From: Cylicocyclus nassatus
Lineage: Eukaryota; Nematoda; Chromadorea; Rhabditida; Strongylidae
DNA length: 64,000 nucleotides
Assembly (NCBI GenBank): GCA_958299035.1
Contig: CATQJL010000001.1
Span: 2,852,001-2,916,000, forward strand
Direction: 5' to 3'
How positions within the stretch are numbered: position 1 is the stretch's first letter; the number at the start of each line of letters is the position of its first letter. The notes below the pieces were generated by a model. The model was not told the origin of the DNA. It was given only the letters and a program-made list of their open reading frames with translations, and ran no database searches. A program made the position numbers and the translations under genes. Below, piece after piece: positions 34,795 to 43,988 of this stretch.

Positions 34795-37700
34795 GAACAT
34801 AGGACTAGACTACTTTGGACCAATAAGCATCACCAATGAGGGAGGCAATATAATCAAGGGATATGGAGTGATAATCACATGTTTGGTCACAAGACTAATA
34901 CACCTAGATCTGGTAAAGGACGAATCAACAGAAGCTTTCCTGAATATGTTGCGAAGATTCTTTGCCAGAAGAGGGACCCCAAAATCGATAACAAGCGATA
35001 ACGCCCCGACCTTTATTCTAGGGGAGACAATCCTCAAAGAATGCCACCACAATGCTCTGGAAAATCCAGTTATTGCCAAAGAAATCAGCAAGAGAGAAAT
35101 CGAGTGGAAATACATCACACCTTATGCACCATGGCAAGGTGGAGTGTACGAACGCCTTATCAAGTCGGTCAAATTAGCAATGCATAAGACGCTCGGAAAA
35201 ACGACACCAAGGTTTGACGAACTGGAAACTATCATCATAGAGATAGAATCAATGCTCAACACTAGACCATTGACATACATTGAGTCAGAAACAACGGATG
35301 ACCGAATACTAAGACCTATAGATTTCCTCCAAAACGAATTCCATATTCCAATTCCCCTCGACGTACAAGTCAAAGAAACGGATGATCCCGACTTTATTAC
35401 CCCAGAAGAACAAGCAAGGCTACTGAAAAAGACAAACGTAATGCAAGCAATACAAAGTTCGTGCAAACTAACGGACACGTATTGGCACCAATGGCAGTAC
35501 GAGTACCTCACGGCATTACGCGAGACTCACAAACGCGAAGTCAACAAAAAACGATCTTCGAAAGAGATACCTCACAAAGGTAAGGTAGTATTGATCGCGG
35601 ATGCATTACAACCAAGATATACCTGGAAACTAGGAAGAATCGAAGAACTGGTACCAAACAAAGAGGGGGTAGTGAGGGAAGCAGTAGTCAAATTGCCTTC
35701 ACAGAGGAAAATCCGAAGACCGATCAACCTGTTGATTCCTTTAGAACTAGAAAAAGAGGAACATAGAAGCCACCAACAGGAAATTGAAGAATTCGAGGAG
35801 GAAAAAGGACAACCGCAACCACCAGATACCAGTAACCAAAGGTACAATTTGAGACCAAGGACATCAAGGAAAATGAATGAAAAAATGAAAGCAGTCAACT
35901 TCAACATCAGTACTATTTTGACAATAATCTTAACATCACTGATAAGTGGGGTAAACGTAAAGGCAACAAATCAAGGAATTCGATGCACACAAGAAGGAGT
36001 AGAAATACAAATTCCGCAGATAACTCCCTATCAGATTTGCGTCGAAGACTTCTGCAAAACGCTGGAACACCCAAAGTTGCGGGAAATACTGAAATTACCT
36101 CCACAAATCATTCTACATGACTATGTAGTGCACTGGAAGATAGGTGAGAACTCAACGATAACAACAGTGGAAACGACATGCCCAGCAACATCCTTCTGCG
36201 CGAACATAGACTGTACATTATGCGCCACACTAATACTCAATCCGGAATGCTGGCCCGTAGGAGCAATAATAGTAAGCGGATTGATGCTTTACTTGCTCTG
36301 CATTGGCTGCTACGCATTTCTCTATGTACCAATAATCATCGGACGACCACTCAGAGTGGTATTATCAGCAATCTGGGCAACAATCCTTTTCGTTCGAAGG
36401 AAAAGCAGAAGATTTCGATATGGACCAAGGCGAACGGCAACGGACCTCATTGAACTTTTGGCGGTGTTAGCAACGGTAACAGTAGCAACATCATCAGCAT
36501 GCCAACAAATCAACATATTTTCCCACCAATCGACAATTTGCACAGAAACATCGAATTCTAACCAAATGTGTAAAATACAGTTATCTGAGGTACTGAAAAT
36601 CAATCCATTCAAACGTGAAGCCTGCTTCAAGTTAACAAAAAACGGGACAACGCTGCATGAAATACACGCTACCTGGAAGGCCTTGATTCTAACATGCGAA
36701 CAAACGACAGACTTTTACACTAGACAAGTCTCTTACAACGTCATAGACAGTAAAAGATGCCCACACGTTGGCACATGCGTAGAACCAAAATGCGCAGCAA
36801 TTAACGGAACAAGCTTAATACCAGAGCTAGAGCAAGGTAACAAGTACCCAGGAGTAACGTACTGTGTAGAATCATGCGGAGGGCCAGGTTGTGACTGCTT
36901 TTACAGGAGCTCGGGATGCCTTTTTTATCGCATATACTTTATCCCACCATCGGCACAAGTATTTCGCGTTTTTCATTGTAATCGCTGGAAAGAAGCCGCA
37001 AAAGTGGAACTCGTGCACATTGATGGAGTCAATGGAAAATCGCAAACATATTTGGTACATATGCTACCCAACATCCCAATAAAACGGGGACCATTTTCGC
37101 TCACATTAAGCTCAGTAACAATTCCCCCTATCCCCATGCTTAATACCTACTTCATAACAAACAACAACGAAACAGCCTTATGGGATCGAAAACTAACCCC
37201 ACCACTATCATGTGTAAACCAAGAAACGGCGGAAACTCTGGACTGCGAAGTCAGAGACGACTGTATATGCTATCCAGCAGAAACAAAAGCTAACTGCAAG
37301 TGTAACGAGATTGACATATCCTCAGGATTCAACGACCTGCAAAGAAGGCTACCGGCAGAAATGCCTTCAGTATCCTTCAAACAAAACGAACAAGGGAAAG
37401 TCCAAGCAACAGTCACAACAATGACCACCTCAGAAATTATACTGAACATACAAGAAAACCTAAAAACAAAAATCGCAGTAGACCAAGTTTTTTGCACAGT
37501 GACTAACACGATACTTACAGGATGTTACAATTGTGCAAAAGGCGCAACAGCACAAATTTCATGCGTAGCCGCGAAACAAGTATATGCAGAAATTACACGC
37601 GGGGAATCAAGCTTCACAGTAGCATGCGACGAAAACGGCAAACAGTCTACGCTGAGATTTAGTCCAGCACAAGCTAGAGTGCATATGCGGTGTATGGTGA

Positions 37701-38068
37701 GCTGCGGAGGAGAACCTACGAGCTTTGAAATTGCCGGCATCCTCAAGTACACTCACACAGCACAAGACATAATACAAGCCTGGTTAAAAGGATCATCAAA
37801 CGAGTACCAAGAAATAAAATTGCCAGATTTTCCGCACATATTTGACGTTTTCATACAATGGTACAAAACCGTGCTTTGCGTACTAATAGCGGTACTAGGT
37901 TTACTCTTCATTACCTACACTTGCTTCACGACGTGCGGAATAAAAATTATCTACTTTTTGCTGCGCCTTCAATTCCGCCTACTCAGAAAGGTAGTGAAAT
38001 CTGTTCTATTCATACCAATTTGGATCATAGCTCAAACAATTAGACGCAGCAATAGACAACACAATTAA
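34631..38068 (+). CDS. env: Integrase fused in frame to phlebovirus-G2-like envelope
   Basis: 1145 codons. Integrase: zinc-finger Cys pair C24/C27, then DDE residues D60 (GLDYFG), D123 (SDNAPTF) and E174 (YERLIKSV), then a DUF5641-like tail around residues 280-375. Env begins near Met419 (35885) with a signal-peptide-like segment and has many cysteines. Hydrophobic segments lie at ~541-565 and ~604-623. A Gc/G2-type core includes CVESCGGPGCDCF (~744-756), and a C-terminal anchor lies at ~1081-1113. The two-part layout recalls a Gn-Gc precursor. In Tas/Cer7 elements the envelope is thought to derive from phlebovirus glycoprotein and to act as a class II fusion protein. No stop separates integrase and env, so env is either cleaved from Pol or made from a spliced RNA. 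Confidence 0.88.
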   Translation: MATVRQKYWIPKLGAQVTKFIRKCIPCQKMNNLPYKYPEQGNLPMRRIQRSYPFENIGLDYFGPISITNEGGNIIKGYGVIITCLVTRLIHLDLVKDESTEAFLNMLRRFFARRGTPKSITSDNAPTFILGETILKECHHNALENPVIAKEISKREIEWKYITPYAPWQGGVYERLIKSVKLAMHKTLGKTTPRFDELETIIIEIESMLNTRPLTYIESETTDDRILRPIDFLQNEFHIPIPLDVQVKETDDPDFITPEEQARLLKKTNVMQAIQSSCKLTDTYWHQWQYEYLTALRETHKREVNKKRSSKEIPHKGKVVLIADALQPRYTWKLGRIEELVPNKEGVVREAVVKLPSQRKIRRPINLLIPLELEKEEHRSHQQEIEEFEEEKGQPQPPDTSNQRYNLRPRTSRKMNEKMKAVNFNISTILTIILTSLISGVNVKATNQGIRCTQEGVEIQIPQITPYQICVEDFCKTLEHPKLREILKLPPQIILHDYVVHWKIGENSTITTVETTCPATSFCANIDCTLCATLILNPECWPVGAIIVSGLMLYLLCIGCYAFLYVPIIIGRPLRVVLSAIWATILFVRRKSRRFRYGPRRTATDLIELLAVLATVTVATSSACQQINIFSHQSTICTETSNSNQMCKIQLSEVLKINPFKREACFKLTKNGTTLHEIHATWKALILTCEQTTDFYTRQVSYNVIDSKRCPHVGTCVEPKCAAINGTSLIPELEQGNKYPGVTYCVESCGGPGCDCFYRSSGCLFYRIYFIPPSAQVFRVFHCNRWKEAAKVELVHIDGVNGKSQTYLVHMLPNIPIKRGPFSLTLSSVTIPPIPMLNTYFITNNNETALWDRKLTPPLSCVNQETAETLDCEVRDDCICYPAETKANCKCNEIDISSGFNDLQRRLPAEMPSVSFKQNEQGKVQATVTTMTTSEIILNIQENLKTKIAVDQVFCTVTNTILTGCYNCAKGATAQISCVAAKQVYAEITRGESSFTVACDENGKQSTLRFSPAQARVHMRCMVSCGGEPTSFEIAGILKYTHTAQDIIQAWLKGSSNEYQEIKLPDFPHIFDVFIQWYKTVLCVLIAVLGLLFITYTCFTTCGIKIIYFLLRLQFRLLRKVVKSVLFIPIWIIAQTIRRSNRQHN

Positions 38069-38113
38069 AAAACTTCCCCTTTTTTAATCAAGATCTCCGA
38101 TAGAAAATAGATT

Positions 38114-38131
38114 AAAAAAGTAGGAAAAAAG
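38114..38131 (+). promoter_or_regulatory. Candidate internal polypurine tract
   Basis: AAAAAAG, one T, then AGGAAAAAAG, shortly after the env stop. It is the best purine run near the 3' end of the element. It lies 1.6 kb before the 3' LTR instead of next to it. Confidence 0.35.
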
Positions 38132-38164
38132 TATACAAGAAACAAGAAGTAGAATACCAATTTT

Positions 38165-38171
38165 ATTTCAG
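38165..38171 (+). promoter_or_regulatory. Splice acceptor before accessory ORF
   Basis: ATTTCAG, preceded by TTTT, matches the nematode TTTTCAG acceptor consensus and sits four bases before the ATG at 38176. It implies that the accessory ORF is read from a cis- or trans-spliced subgenomic RNA. Confidence 0.65.
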
Positions 38172-38175
38172 CAAG

Positions 38176-39138
38176 ATGTCACACATGGAAGAGCTTGCAT
38201 ACCTAACGGACAAGATCGCACCAAGAGTCACAATAACAATACCAATGTTGGAAGAAGACCTTGGGAAAACACTAGAAGAGATGCAAAATCAAGTAAATGT
38301 CGCAATGACTATCAACGAAGAATGGAATCACCTCAAACTGGAATGGTTCAAGTTCGCGGATACAGAGAAAATCGTCACGATTTCCCGTCTAATTCGCGCG
38401 GCGGGAGCAGCGAGAGACAGCTACCTCAAGCTGTGTACTCGCTTGATTTTGACGGCCAAATGGATGGAAAAGTTCCGGCGTATAGAACTAGAGCAGGAAA
38501 GTCGGGAAAGGGTGTGGCTAGACGACATCCTGTGCATGGACATGAAAGGACAAATGAAAAAAATGAACAAGATCATAGAAAAGTTAGAAAAAGAAGAGAG
38601 AGTCGTGGTAGCATTTCTCCAGACAAGAAACGAGGACTTCCATAGAGCACAACGCGACCAACTAACGATTAGTCGTCTGAAAGAACAACTCCGAGAAGCC
38701 GAGTGGGAACTCTTCTCTATCAAGGCCAAAAGAGCAAGGCTGGAGATGGGTACAGAGGAGGCACCTCCTAATCCTCCTGAAACAAGTAAGAACCAGCAAC
38801 TTCCAGAGAGAAAGGAAGAATCACGAGTCCAGGATCTCCCAAGACTTGTGGACGATGAGGAGGAAGAGATGGAACTAGAGGAGGAACTCATGGTGATTGA
38901 CGAAGACGAAGTCGGGGAGGAAAACAGTGCTAGGCACAGACAGGAAGCAATTCTGGACGATGACGGATACCTCGACCAGCTACTACGGGAAGCCGGAGAG
39001 ACGCCCCCAAGAACTCGGCGAACCAAGTATCCAATCATTAGACGAATCCATACTCAGAGGGAACGTCGTCATCGAGCAAGCGGAGGAAGACATGAAGAGA
39101 GTACAGGTCCAAGAACAGAGGCCTCACGATCAAGTTGA
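38176..39138 (+). CDS. Accessory ORF A: acidic coiled-coil protein in retroelement
   Basis: 320 residues with no recognised enzyme motif. Residues ~1-200 are strongly helical and charged, with likely coiled coils (LEEDLGKTLEEMQ, KKMNKIIEKLEKEERVV, SRLKEQLREAEWELF). Next come a proline-rich linker (APPNPPETS) and a very acidic patch near 225-250. The final ~40 residues are basic and look out of frame, because the adjacent +1 frame is richer in acidic and helical residues from about 39020 onward. It lies between env and the 3' LTR, an extra position not standard for BEL/Pao elements, behind its own splice acceptor. It may be a captured second gag-like gene or an accessory or regulatory protein. 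Confidence 0.75.
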   Translation: MSHMEELAYLTDKIAPRVTITIPMLEEDLGKTLEEMQNQVNVAMTINEEWNHLKLEWFKFADTEKIVTISRLIRAAGAARDSYLKLCTRLILTAKWMEKFRRIELEQESRERVWLDDILCMDMKGQMKKMNKIIEKLEKEERVVVAFLQTRNEDFHRAQRDQLTISRLKEQLREAEWELFSIKAKRARLEMGTEEAPPNPPETSKNQQLPERKEESRVQDLPRLVDDEEEEMELEEELMVIDEDEVGEENSARHRQEAILDDDGYLDQLLREAGETPPRTRRTKYPIIRRIHTQRERRHRASGGRHEESTGPRTEASRSS

Positions 39139-39748
39139 CGCTGAAGATCGAGACAAGATACCAAGAAAGGGTCAAAACGAGCTTCAAGAGTTGCAGAATC
39201 ACATCCAAGAATTGGAAGCCCGCATCCAAGTAGCGCGGGAGGAAAATCGAGCAAGGGAAGAAGAGGTCAACGAAGTAGAGAGGGCTATCCAAGTACTCCC
39301 GCGACGCATTCTGCTAGACGCCCCTGAAAAAATCCCAGTGAACATAACCTGCGCCTTCTGTAAGACGCGGGGTCGACACTTTTCAGATTCCTGCTACGTC
39401 ATTACAGATGGAGACGAAAGGTACAACCTCGCTTTGGAAGAGGGATTGTGTCATAGATGCCTGCTTGGACACGGCGGCCGGTGCAGAAATCCCTTTCGTC
39501 CGTGTTACTACTGCGAGAAAGTCTCGGGGACCGTGTCGGAGGAATATTGTCCCAAAGACGAAGATCATCACAAGGCTCTATGTCCCATACCCAACGCGGA
39601 AAATAAACTCCAACAACGAATCCAGAGGATCATGGGCCACTATCTCGAAGTCGAACAAGACATAGAGAGAATGGAAAAGCAAAGGGACGACCTCAAGAAT
39701 CAAGTAGAACAGATTCTTCGTCAGGATCCAGCACCACCAAGACCATAA
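38897..39748 (+). CDS. Accessory ORF B: coiled-coil zinc-binding protein
   Basis: 283 codons in the frame +1 to ORF A, overlapping it by 242 nt. The first ~40 residues before about 39020 are probably only open by chance. Then follow a coiled coil (ELQELQNHIQELEARIQ), a Cys/His cluster at about residues 150-225 and a second coiled coil (VEQDIERMEKQRDDL). The cluster pattern is CAFCKTRG-H-C, then CHRC, C, C, CYYC, C, H-H-C, and looks like multiple zinc knuckles. Similar Cys/His blocks occur in unannotated repeat-derived proteins of strongylid nematodes, from memory. A and B are probably one protein joined by a frameshift, either programmed or mutational. The stop is 14 bp before the 3' LTR. Confidence 0.72.
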   Translation: MTKTKSGRKTVLGTDRKQFWTMTDTSTSYYGKPERRPQELGEPSIQSLDESILRGNVVIEQAEEDMKRVQVQEQRPHDQVDAEDRDKIPRKGQNELQELQNHIQELEARIQVAREENRAREEEVNEVERAIQVLPRRILLDAPEKIPVNITCAFCKTRGRHFSDSCYVITDGDERYNLALEEGLCHRCLLGHGGRCRNPFRPCYYCEKVSGTVSEEYCPKDEDHHKALCPIPNAENKLQQRIQRIMGHYLEVEQDIERMEKQRDDLKNQVEQILRQDPAPPRP

Positions 39749-39762
39749 CTCGTCGCCGCCAG

Positions 39763-40450
39763 TGTCGTGAACACGACTCCAATCAAGGATTACTCAAGTA
39801 CGTATTGATCCAATACTTCATTATTATTTTTCGCCAAGCTTTTCTTTCAGAATGCCTTTGTTTACATCAGCGCGCGGAGCCGACTCCAGATGGAACGACC
39901 GATAGCAGACAGTTCTTCGCCTATGCAGCTGCTTCGTGCTCACAAGTATCATTTTTTTCATATTTGCATTTTTTCCTATCATATCTTCCTGTGACATCTT
40001 TTGTCAAAGTATATAAACCCGTGTTACAGTAGACTCATATTTACTGAGTTGAATTGCAATACTTTTTACATTCTTTTTTGTCCACTTTTTTAAGAAAACA
40101 ATCCTACAAAATTAGCATTAAAATCAAGTATATTCAAGTATTAACCAGGAAAGGATAAACAAGTATTATTGCAATTTGTGTGCCTCGTGTATCCTTTTCA
40201 TTAGTTTCCTGTGTATCATTCAGCATTTTTTCACTCAATTCGTATTTGTTATGTAGTTTAGCTTCATATTATTTTGTGTTTGTTATTTTGTCGGTTTTTT
40301 CTCTTATAACTACTTCATAAACGGTTTAATTACCCAAGTTTGAGTTGAGGTACGCAACATCAAGAGTAAGCCCGCGTGGCAGCATTCAAGTACATTGGTC
40401 TCTTGGTATTCGAGGTTTATCGTTCTAAATATCCATCGTTCCTCAACACA
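39763..40450 (+). repeat. 3' long terminal repeat
   Basis: 688 bp, matching the 5' LTR with one A/G substitution near 39850 and one 2-bp indel near 40165. It is preceded by mixed, not purine-rich, sequence. Confidence 0.95.
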
Positions 40451-40455
40451 TTATA
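40451..40455 (+). repeat. Target site duplication, right
   Basis: TTATA, matching 29167-29171. Its last A is the first base of the ATG at 40455-40457. Confidence 0.92.
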
Positions 40456-40652
40456 TGCAAAGAGTCGTCGTCGTTATAGCGGTTTATGCTTTATCAATTG
40501 ATATTTTGAAATTGGCTTCGCCACCATTTGTCCGTGCTCGGATTATCGAGGAGGTCGGTGCCGATTGCTTGGATAAAACCATGCTATGTAAGCAGACCGG
40601 AAAAGTGAAGTGCTTGAGAAGGATAGGTGCTTTTTGTCTTTCTATGATTTGA
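40455..40652 (+). CDS. Small secreted four-cysteine peptide, retroelement inserted at its start
   Basis: 65 residues from the ATG. A hydrophobic start (MQRVVVVIAVYALSIDILKL) fits a signal peptide, and the mature part has four cysteines spaced C-x6-C-x7-C-x7-C with several Lys/Arg. I recognise no family. The LTR element integrated so that its 3' duplication ends on the A of the start codon. The original 5' flank (with an acceptor-like TTCAACAG) is now 11.3 kb away at about 29135-29171, so the native promoter and leader are separated from the ORF. A GT at 40618 could be an alternative donor, so the C-terminus is uncertain. Confidence 0.45.
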   Translation: MQRVVVVIAVYALSIDILKLASPPFVRARIIEEVGADCLDKTMLCKQTGKVKCLRRIGAFCLSMI

Positions 40653-41548
40653 AGAAGTTTTTACTCATTATGAACTTTCAAATTACTGTTCCAAGAGTCA
40701 GCAGAAATTCTTCATTGCAGAGGGCCTTCACATTTATGGAAACCGAAGCTCATTCGGTTATCAATATTGAGATTCTGACTCTGAACTATATATTTGCGTA
40801 CATTGGTCATAGGGTGCTTCAAAATTTCAGTCACATCAGCGCTAGACAAACGATGACCGTTTTAGACAAAGAGTACCATACCAACTGACAGATTTTATCT
40901 ATACCAGTTGGAAGTGGCCAACTATACATGTAAGATTGATTTTCTTCTCCAGAATCGATCATTTACGAATTCGATGTTTTATTTCTTCTTATCTCATCGG
41001 TCCGGAACGGGGCAAGTGGCCAAAACCTAAAAAGATCCCCACAATTCAAGTTATTGGGCCAATATAAGAAATCCTGCATTTACATACGTCTCATATAGTG
41101 AGGAACAGAATTTTCCAGAGCTATCAAGTGTAGATGACCTTTTCTGGTTATGCAGTAAATATTACTACGAGAATATGTCTGAACAGCTGGTCAAACAAAG
41201 CAAAACATACAAAACTAGTCCATCATGGGGCTGCCATTCTACCGAAGTCTAACATCTTACTGCTCACTAATCTGCCATACTTGGCAGATATCTTTGGAGG
41301 ATTCTGTCAGAAAGAATCGCTTACTGACTACGCGATTGGTATCCATTTACTTGTTCTCGTAAGTTTTCTGTTTAAGCTATTCTATTTATTTAGACCTTTA
41401 CAACTAATGTCATTCACTCAAAACTTCAAAGTAAGGGAGATTTATTGATTTGTGATCGTTTTCAATCCCCCCCCCCCACTTCCTCGCGAAAGAAAACAAT
41501 GAAGTTCCGAATGTCACAGCTTTTTGCAGACGAGTGCTGATAGCAAGA

Positions 41549-41803
41549 ATGAAGCTTCTACTGCTTTTGTTTCTTCTGGTATTTTGTGGTGCAGAATCAG
41601 CGAGGATGCTGAAAAGAGCAGGCGGACAGTAAGACTAGTTCAATTTCACTACATTTACATAGAAAAATCAAATTTCTAGATGGAAATTTAAATGCGAAAA
41701 GAGCAAATGCAAGCCTGTGCCAAAAGCCAAGTCCAAAATGCAACATGGCAATTTCTACGACAGTCAAAAACAGTGCCTAAACTACTGCGGATTATGGCAG
41801 TAA
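41549..41803 (+). CDS. Small secreted cysteine-rich peptide, two exons
   Basis: Exons 41549-41628 and 41680-41803 (51-bp intron, phase 2) give 67 residues. The ATG lies 20 bases after a TTTTTGCAG acceptor. The signal peptide is MKLLLLLFLLVFCGAESA. The mature peptide is very basic with four cysteines: CEKSKC then CLNYC, and ends GLWQ. The end (GNFYDSQKQCLNYC) is reminiscent of the last helix of a Kunitz domain, but the other Kunitz cysteines are missing. The exon layout matches the peptide genes at 46877 and 50513. Function is unknown; secretion is inferred from the signal peptide. Confidence 0.68.
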
Positions 41804-42018
41804 CGATAAGTCAACTGCACATCGATCACAAACGATAGATATGATCTTCATTGTCGATCATTGCCAAAACTATAGGTTGTTTCTTGAGTGTTTCAAACCC
41901 CATTGATTTGACTAAAATGAAGCAATCACGTACCTGTTAGATTATTATTGACAGCCTCGTTATACTACTACTTAGGCTAAGTTGCTTACAAAGCGCTTGC
42001 AATTCTTTTTGAACATGA

Positions 42019-42904
42019 TATTAGGTTGTCCCGAAAGTTTTGTCGGTTTTTTTCAAAGCTCACCAAACCTCACAGAACACCAATCCATGAGCGGCCTAGG
42101 TGTCATTCTATTCTAATTTTGTCCCCTTTCTTATAGCTATATTTGTTCCCTGAACTATCCCGTCTTTGCGATGTTATCGCAATGGCTTCTTGAGCACCTC
42201 AACAGTAGCGCCAAAACTTTCCTGAATTTTCAAAATTTTTATCTTGATATTTTCGACGAACGCTGGTGACTGTTATGTAGGGCAAACCTTTGGCTACATT
42301 GTATCCATTTTAGATTAAGTGAGCCACGTTTATCAAGTCCGTAATAATTATTTATTTGAGAAAAACCGCGGCTTTTTGAACAAGTTTTACCACGTAAAAT
42401 TACCGAAAATTCCAGAAAGCTGATTTTTGAAGCAAATCAAACTTGGTTATGTTGCATAAATGATGTTTAATAACAAACAAGTTTGAATTCGCAAAAGCTT
42501 CAAAAGCTTTCATGCTTTTGCTGCAATTGCGCGTTTCATGACTTTGCTAAAAACCAAGGCCTCCGGAGAAATAATTTTTTGAAGTTAGAATCAGCATATT
42601 AGGAGAATCTAAAAATACCACCTTGTAGCCCGAGAGTTGCTCTATTTGATCCATACTTAGTCTTTTTCGAAACTTTGTAATGAAATTTTTAAAAATCAGC
42701 TCAACTTTGAGCAGGTAAAATTGACAGGTGGAGAATTTTGGCAATTATCAAAAAAAGCACACAAGATTATGGTATGAATTTGTATTCGTAAGAAAGAGAA
42801 GGAAAAGCTGCATCGAATGCATGTTGAAACTCACTCAGGTCTTTATTGTGCGTGGTTTTACAGTGGTTTGAAAAAACCGACAAAACTTTCGGGACAACCT
42901 AATA
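42019..42904. mobile_element. TA-flanked mariner-like element
   Basis: Element 42021-42902 (882 bp) is flanked by TA on both sides. Terminal inverted repeats of about 30 bp are nearly perfect, beginning TTAGGTTGTCCCGAAAGTTT. No intact transposase; one minus-strand frame at about 42547-42744 may be a remnant. It is a diverged relative of 2116-2970. Confidence 0.85.
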
Positions 42905-43988
42905 TATTGCTGTGAAAGTATGATGGTAATTAGTGCTGGACAATAGCTGCTACTTGTACTAACATACTCGTACCCTTTTCGTTTTTGATCATCGGAATCC
43001 TATTATTATTTGGAAGTTGTAGATCGTGTTCAGGCAAGCAACACGAAAAATCTCAGATGAAAATTTGCAAGAGCTGATGCAAGCAGCCAAACACAACAAA
43101 TCACAGCTAAAAGTTTGCAAAAGCTGAACTTTATACTTGAAACATCATAGAAAATTAACGATAGAAAACCATTGGCTCGAGCAGGTGTATTCGATAACTT
43201 GTAAATTGGAGGGGAGCTCCTGGAACAGTGCTTACAAACAGCTTTAGATTGCATCGTCAAGAGTGCCAAAATAATATGAATTATAAGTCTGAATTTTATC
43301 TGAAGTCACAGCCTCTGAAATGTGCCTACCTAATATGGAAAATCGGAAGAGATAGTTTAGAAGCTGTTCTGCAAAGAACTCCGCACTAGGCAGCCAAAAC
43401 TCTAGAAAAGAAGTCTTCAAAAATTACGACAAACCCTCTAAGGTGCTTATAAAGAAAAGTCACAAAAGGGAAGGAACAGAAGGGAATGCTTGGTTGCTGA
43501 GCTTTTGCTGATTCTATGTCTATAGATAGTAATTTTTAATTTTATCCGGTGCGTATTCGCTTGTTTGATTACAAGTCCTAAATACTGATTGACTCAAAAC
43601 AGGAGAGTTTAGAAACACGCAGCTTTCACTACCTACAGTAGATATATCCAGAAATTCACTTCAAAATAAAAAGAATCTATGCGCTAAAGTCGCTGTTGCA
43701 TCACTACAGCCCAAGAGTGAGTGGAGATGATGCCATGAAACTTCAGTAGTAAAAATAAAATTGTAAAATCAAAAATATGGCAAACCAGGAGTAGCTGGCT
43801 ATGCATATGCCAATTAGGTAGAAGCAGCAACAGGTAAGAGCAGCTGAGATGAGTGATGAGAGTGATGAGAACAATAAAAAAGAACACGGGAACGTTCAGC
43901 AATCCTGAGGGTGACAACCTGAAACATGAAGCTAGGTTAATCTCACGGTCGTTTCTCATACATAACTAAAGGCTTGTCCACAAAACAA
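42905..43988. other. Intergenic, no gene recognised
   Basis: AT-rich sequence with only short ORFs. No terminal repeats, exon chain or RNA gene was recognised. Confidence 0.35.

Larger units (their letters stand above)
29172..40450 (+). mobile_element. BEL/Pao LTR retroelement with envelope and accessory ORFs
   Basis: A complete 11.28-kb element: 5' LTR, tRNA-Gly primer site, gag, pol, env, two extra overlapping ORFs, 3' LTR. Domain order protease-RT-RNase H-integrase, the DUF1759 gag and the DUF5641-type integrase tail identify BEL/Pao. The phlebovirus-G2-like envelope places it near the nematode Tas/Cer7/Cer13 group (Belpaoviridae, Semotivirus). The LTRs differ by one substitution and one 2-bp indel, so insertion is recent. 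Gag-pol has an in-frame UAA, pol has a frame change in integrase, and the two accessory ORFs overlap in different frames. Whether these are decay or programmed recoding is open. Confidence 0.95.

Noticed and set aside
38421..39038. 205-codon minus-strand ORF rich in serine
   Set aside because: Antisense shadow of the glutamate-rich accessory ORF A; no motif.
41461..41480. poly-C run as a functional site
   Set aside because: A simple homopolymer of about 10 bases; likely a slippage tract with no context.
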